DNA from: JAUWMI01 sp964630455
GTDB lineage: Bacteria > Sumerlaeota > Sumerlaeia > MWCT01 > JAUWMI01
DNA: 8,348 nucleotides
Direction of reading: 5' to 3'
Assembly (NCBI GenBank): GCA_964630455.1
Contig: CAZVVA010000168.1
Span: forward strand, 1-8,348
Positions 6,719 to 8,348 of this stretch are shown piece after piece (within the stretch, counting starts at the first letter, position 1; each line of letters begins with the position of its first letter). Position numbers and translations under genes: made by a program. The notes under the pieces are model-generated. The model saw only the letters and a program-made list of their open reading frames with translations, did not search any database and had not been told where the DNA came from.

Positions 6719-6746
6719 TTGACAAGATACAACCGGAGTTTATTAG
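6719..6746 (+). promoter_or_regulatory. Candidate sigma70-type promoter for the beta-helix gene
   Basis: TTGACA (6719-6724) matches the -35 consensus exactly. After 16 bases TATTAG (6741-6746) matches four of six -10 positions. Transcription would begin near 6753 and leave a leader of about 160 bases before the gene at 6916. The spacing is one base below the optimum and the -10 is weak, so this is a candidate only. Confidence 0.35.
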
Positions 6747-6901
6747 ACAGATTATGCTGTGCGCGATATCAGAAGAGAGCATAACGGATCGGCTCCAGGG
6801 CGGGAATAATGTCAAAGAAAACTTGGACCGACTTCTGGCTCGATTGCTCAAGCCCCAAAATTTCAGAAGTTTTTGCTAAACTTATTTCAAAATAGTCCGA
6901 T

Positions 6902-6907
6902 AAAGGA
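6902..6907 (+). promoter_or_regulatory. Shine-Dalgarno site deciding the start of the beta-helix gene
   Basis: AAAGGA ends 8 bases before ATG 6916, a normal spacing. The earlier in-frame ATG at 6907 overlaps this site with no spacer and is therefore less likely, although it would add the basic residues MKK to the signal peptide. Confidence 0.6.
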
Positions 6908-6915
6908 TGAAGAAG

Positions 6916-8348
6916 ATGAACCCTAGCCCCTTAAATCTAATTCCTCATTTCAATCCTCGAACTTTGCTTTTACTTTTTCTCTTCTCTATTTATCTCCTAA
7001 TATCTCAAGCGGCGGCAATTACCGTCCCGGGTGATTACGCAACAATTCAGGCAGCGATTGATGCTGCCAATGACGGTGCTGAAATCGTTGTGTCCCCAGA
7101 CACCTACCAGGAGAACATTAACTTTGGCGGCAAAAATATCGTCCTGCGCTCTACTGACCCCACCAGTTCAACCGTGGTCGAAAGCACCATTATTGATGGC
7201 AATAACGCCAACTCCGTTGTGACTTTCTCCGGAACGGAACTCACTACATGTGTCCTCTCCGGGTTTACTATCACTAATGGCCACTCGTCAGACTACGGCG
7301 GTGGCATCAGAGGTAATGGCACCTTTGCAACTATACAGTATAACCGCATAACAAACAATATCTCTTTGCAGGTTGGCGGCGGACTCTACCAATGCCACGG
7401 CACCATTCAGCATAACTTCATCTGTGATAATGAAGTTCCCAATCCTTATTATGGCGGGGGTGGCGGACTATATGAATGCCACGGCACCATCCAGTACAAT
7501 TCCATCAGCGGAAACATGACATGCGATGGCGCCGGTCTTTCCCGTTGCAATGGCACTATTCAGAATAATTTCATCCACCATAACGATGTCTGGATGGACG
7601 GAGGCGGACTTTATAGTTGCGATGGGACTATACAGAATAACCTTATTTATCAGAACTCCGCTTCCCGCTACGGTGGCGGCCTTATCGGCTGCTTAGGCAC
7701 TATCCGCAATAACACCATCTATGCCAACTCTGGCTCTGTACAGGGCGGCGGTTTACGCTGGTGCACCGGAATTATTACAAACTGTATTATCTGGCAAAAT
7801 AGCGCTGGCGCCAACCCACAACTCGACTTTTGCTCTACACCTTCCTATTCCTGCATCCAGGGGTGGAGCGAAGGTGGCACTGGAAATATCACAGATGACC
7901 CACAATTAGCCGACCCGGCTAACGACGATTTCCATCTTCTGGTCAATTCTCCCTGTATTGATGCTGGTTCCTTTATTTCTGCTTTAACTCAGGATTTTGA
8001 AGGTGATCCCAGACCTATGGACGGTACTTCAGAGCCTCGTGGCGATGGCTCAGACTACGACATTGGCGCTGATGAATACTATGTTGAGCCAACACCCACC
8101 CCTACACCGACACCATCTCCAACCCCTACTTCCACGCCTTCACCCACTCCAACTCCTACCGAGAGCCCTACCCCTACTCAAACACCAACACCAATCCCAA
8201 CGCCGACACCCACTTCCACGCCTACACCTACGCCTACTCCTGCACCGTCACCAACTGGCCCTCCAACCCCAACTCCGACGCCAACAACGACAGCTACGCC
8301 TACTCCTGCACCGTCACCAACTGGCCCTCCAACCCCAACTCCGACGCC
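6916..8348 (+). CDS. Secreted right-handed parallel beta-helix protein with Thr-Pro linker (3' end outside window)
   Basis: 477 codons are visible and the frame stays open at the edge. A signal peptide core (LLLLFLFSIYLL, 17-28) ends near QAAA-IT (31-36). The mature N-terminus PGDYATIQAAIDAA and IVVSPDTYQENI is the typical cap of secreted beta-helix proteins. Coils from about 128 to 292 repeat GGGLxxCxGTIQxNxI, roughly every 24 residues, with Cys at 160, 188, 211, 235, 259 and 283. SPCIDAG (345-351) and YDIGADEY (381-388) match the domain that usually closes such proteins. From 391 the chain is Thr/Pro/Ser only, a flexible linker that normally leads to a further module or C-terminal anchor, which is not in the window. 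No catalytic residues are evident. It may bind or cleave polysaccharide or act as a surface protein. An ATG at 6907 is the alternative start. Confidence 0.9.
   Translation, partial: MNPSPLNLIPHFNPRTLLLLFLFSIYLLISQAAAITVPGDYATIQAAIDAANDGAEIVVSPDTYQENINFGGKNIVLRSTDPTSSTVVESTIIDGNNANSVVTFSGTELTTCVLSGFTITNGHSSDYGGGIRGNGTFATIQYNRITNNISLQVGGGLYQCHGTIQHNFICDNEVPNPYYGGGGGLYECHGTIQYNSISGNMTCDGAGLSRCNGTIQNNFIHHNDVWMDGGGLYSCDGTIQNNLIYQNSASRYGGGLIGCLGTIRNNTIYANSGSVQGGGLRWCTGIITNCIIWQNSAGANPQLDFCSTPSYSCIQGWSEGGTGNITDDPQLADPANDDFHLLVNSPCIDAGSFISALTQDFEGDPRPMDGTSEPRGDGSDYDIGADEYYVEPTPTPTPTPSPTPTSTPSPTPTPTESPTPTQTPTPIPTPTPTSTPTPTPTPAPSPTGPPTPTPTPTTTATPTPAPSPTGPPTPTPT
8228..8348 (+). repeat. 66-base tandem repeat in the Thr-Pro linker
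   Basis: Positions 8228-8282 and 8294-8348 are identical over 55 bases at an offset of 66 bases, or 22 codons. The unit encodes TPTPAPSPTGPP followed by TPTPTPTTTA. The window ends as the second copy completes. Upstream linker codons (8089-8227) encode similar Thr-Pro runs but with varied codons, so this exact duplication is recent. Confidence 0.9.

Larger units (their letters stand above)
6150..6906. other. Long intergenic stretch without a convincing gene
   Basis: About 750 bases separate the sdhA leader from the beta-helix gene, and the flanking genes diverge. The longest frame here (6288-6722, plus, 144 codons from a GTG) has no ribosome site, no domain motif and mixed composition, so I do not call it. 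What can be seen: a repeat-like block with CTCTGTG twice (6253-6275), the near-palindrome CAGTGAGCACTG (6227-6238), an AT-rich block at 6281-6370 with TTGACA on the minus strand (6347-6352) but no matching -10, and a candidate plus-strand promoter near 6719. The sdh operon promoter should lie here, but I cannot place it. Confidence 0.6.

Noticed and set aside
6288..6722. 144-codon plus-strand frame between sdhA and the beta-helix gene
   Set aside because: GTG start without a ribosome site, no recognisable motif or membrane or signal pattern, and overlap with a repeat-like block and AT-rich promoter-like sequence. Probably noncoding.
8089..8348. Thr-Pro codon array as a CRISPR-like or noncoding repeat
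   Set aside because: It stays in frame with the beta-helix gene and has no spacer and repeat structure; it encodes a linker.

Overview
The window looks like a chromosomal piece from an uncultivated, respiring, Gram-negative-type bacterium. Reasons: intergenic interspersed hairpins, moderate GC, a multiheme c-type cytochrome with an N-terminal export segment, a membrane-bound succinate dehydrogenase, and a secreted beta-helix protein with a long Thr-Pro linker. That last combination is frequent in candidate phyla known from metagenomes. I cannot fix the phylum from sequence reading alone.

Layout. At the left edge the plus strand carries the last 48 codons of an unidentified membrane protein. 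Two serine tRNA genes follow on the minus strand, tRNA-Ser(GCU) at 201-294 and tRNA-Ser(UGA) at 325-410. A GC-rich hairpin lies at 577-602. From 656 to 6098 everything is on the minus strand. In transcription order this is sdhA (flavoprotein), sdhC and sdhD (membrane anchors), sdhB (iron-sulfur subunit), then, after a 210-base gap with a perfect hairpin, a 603-residue protein joining a 5'-nucleotidase-like metallophosphatase fold to a four-heme cytochrome c554-type domain. The stretch 6099-6906 has no convincing gene. It holds the sdhA leader, a repeat-like segment and a candidate promoter for the last gene. From 6916 to the right edge the plus strand encodes the secreted parallel beta-helix protein, cut by the window end inside a Thr-Pro linker and inside a 66-base tandem repeat.

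How the genes work together. SdhA, C, D and B form complex II, which oxidises succinate to fumarate and reduces membrane quinone. The four genes are 9 to 13 bases apart, each with its own Shine-Dalgarno site overlapping or touching the preceding stop, so they are almost certainly one operon. The order A-C-D-B differs from the usual C-D-A-B. The tetraheme protein is co-directional and could be a periplasmic redox partner, but nothing in the sequence ties it to complex II beyond position. The beta-helix gene is a separate unit.

The most interesting points are the metallophosphatase-like domain that has lost most recognisable metal ligands while fused to four heme sites and interrupted by about 130 Pro/Arg-rich residues; a cysteine ladder in the beta-helix; and the altered quinone-site residues in the Sdh anchors. 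I found no CRISPR array, insertion sequence or clear new defence-like system.
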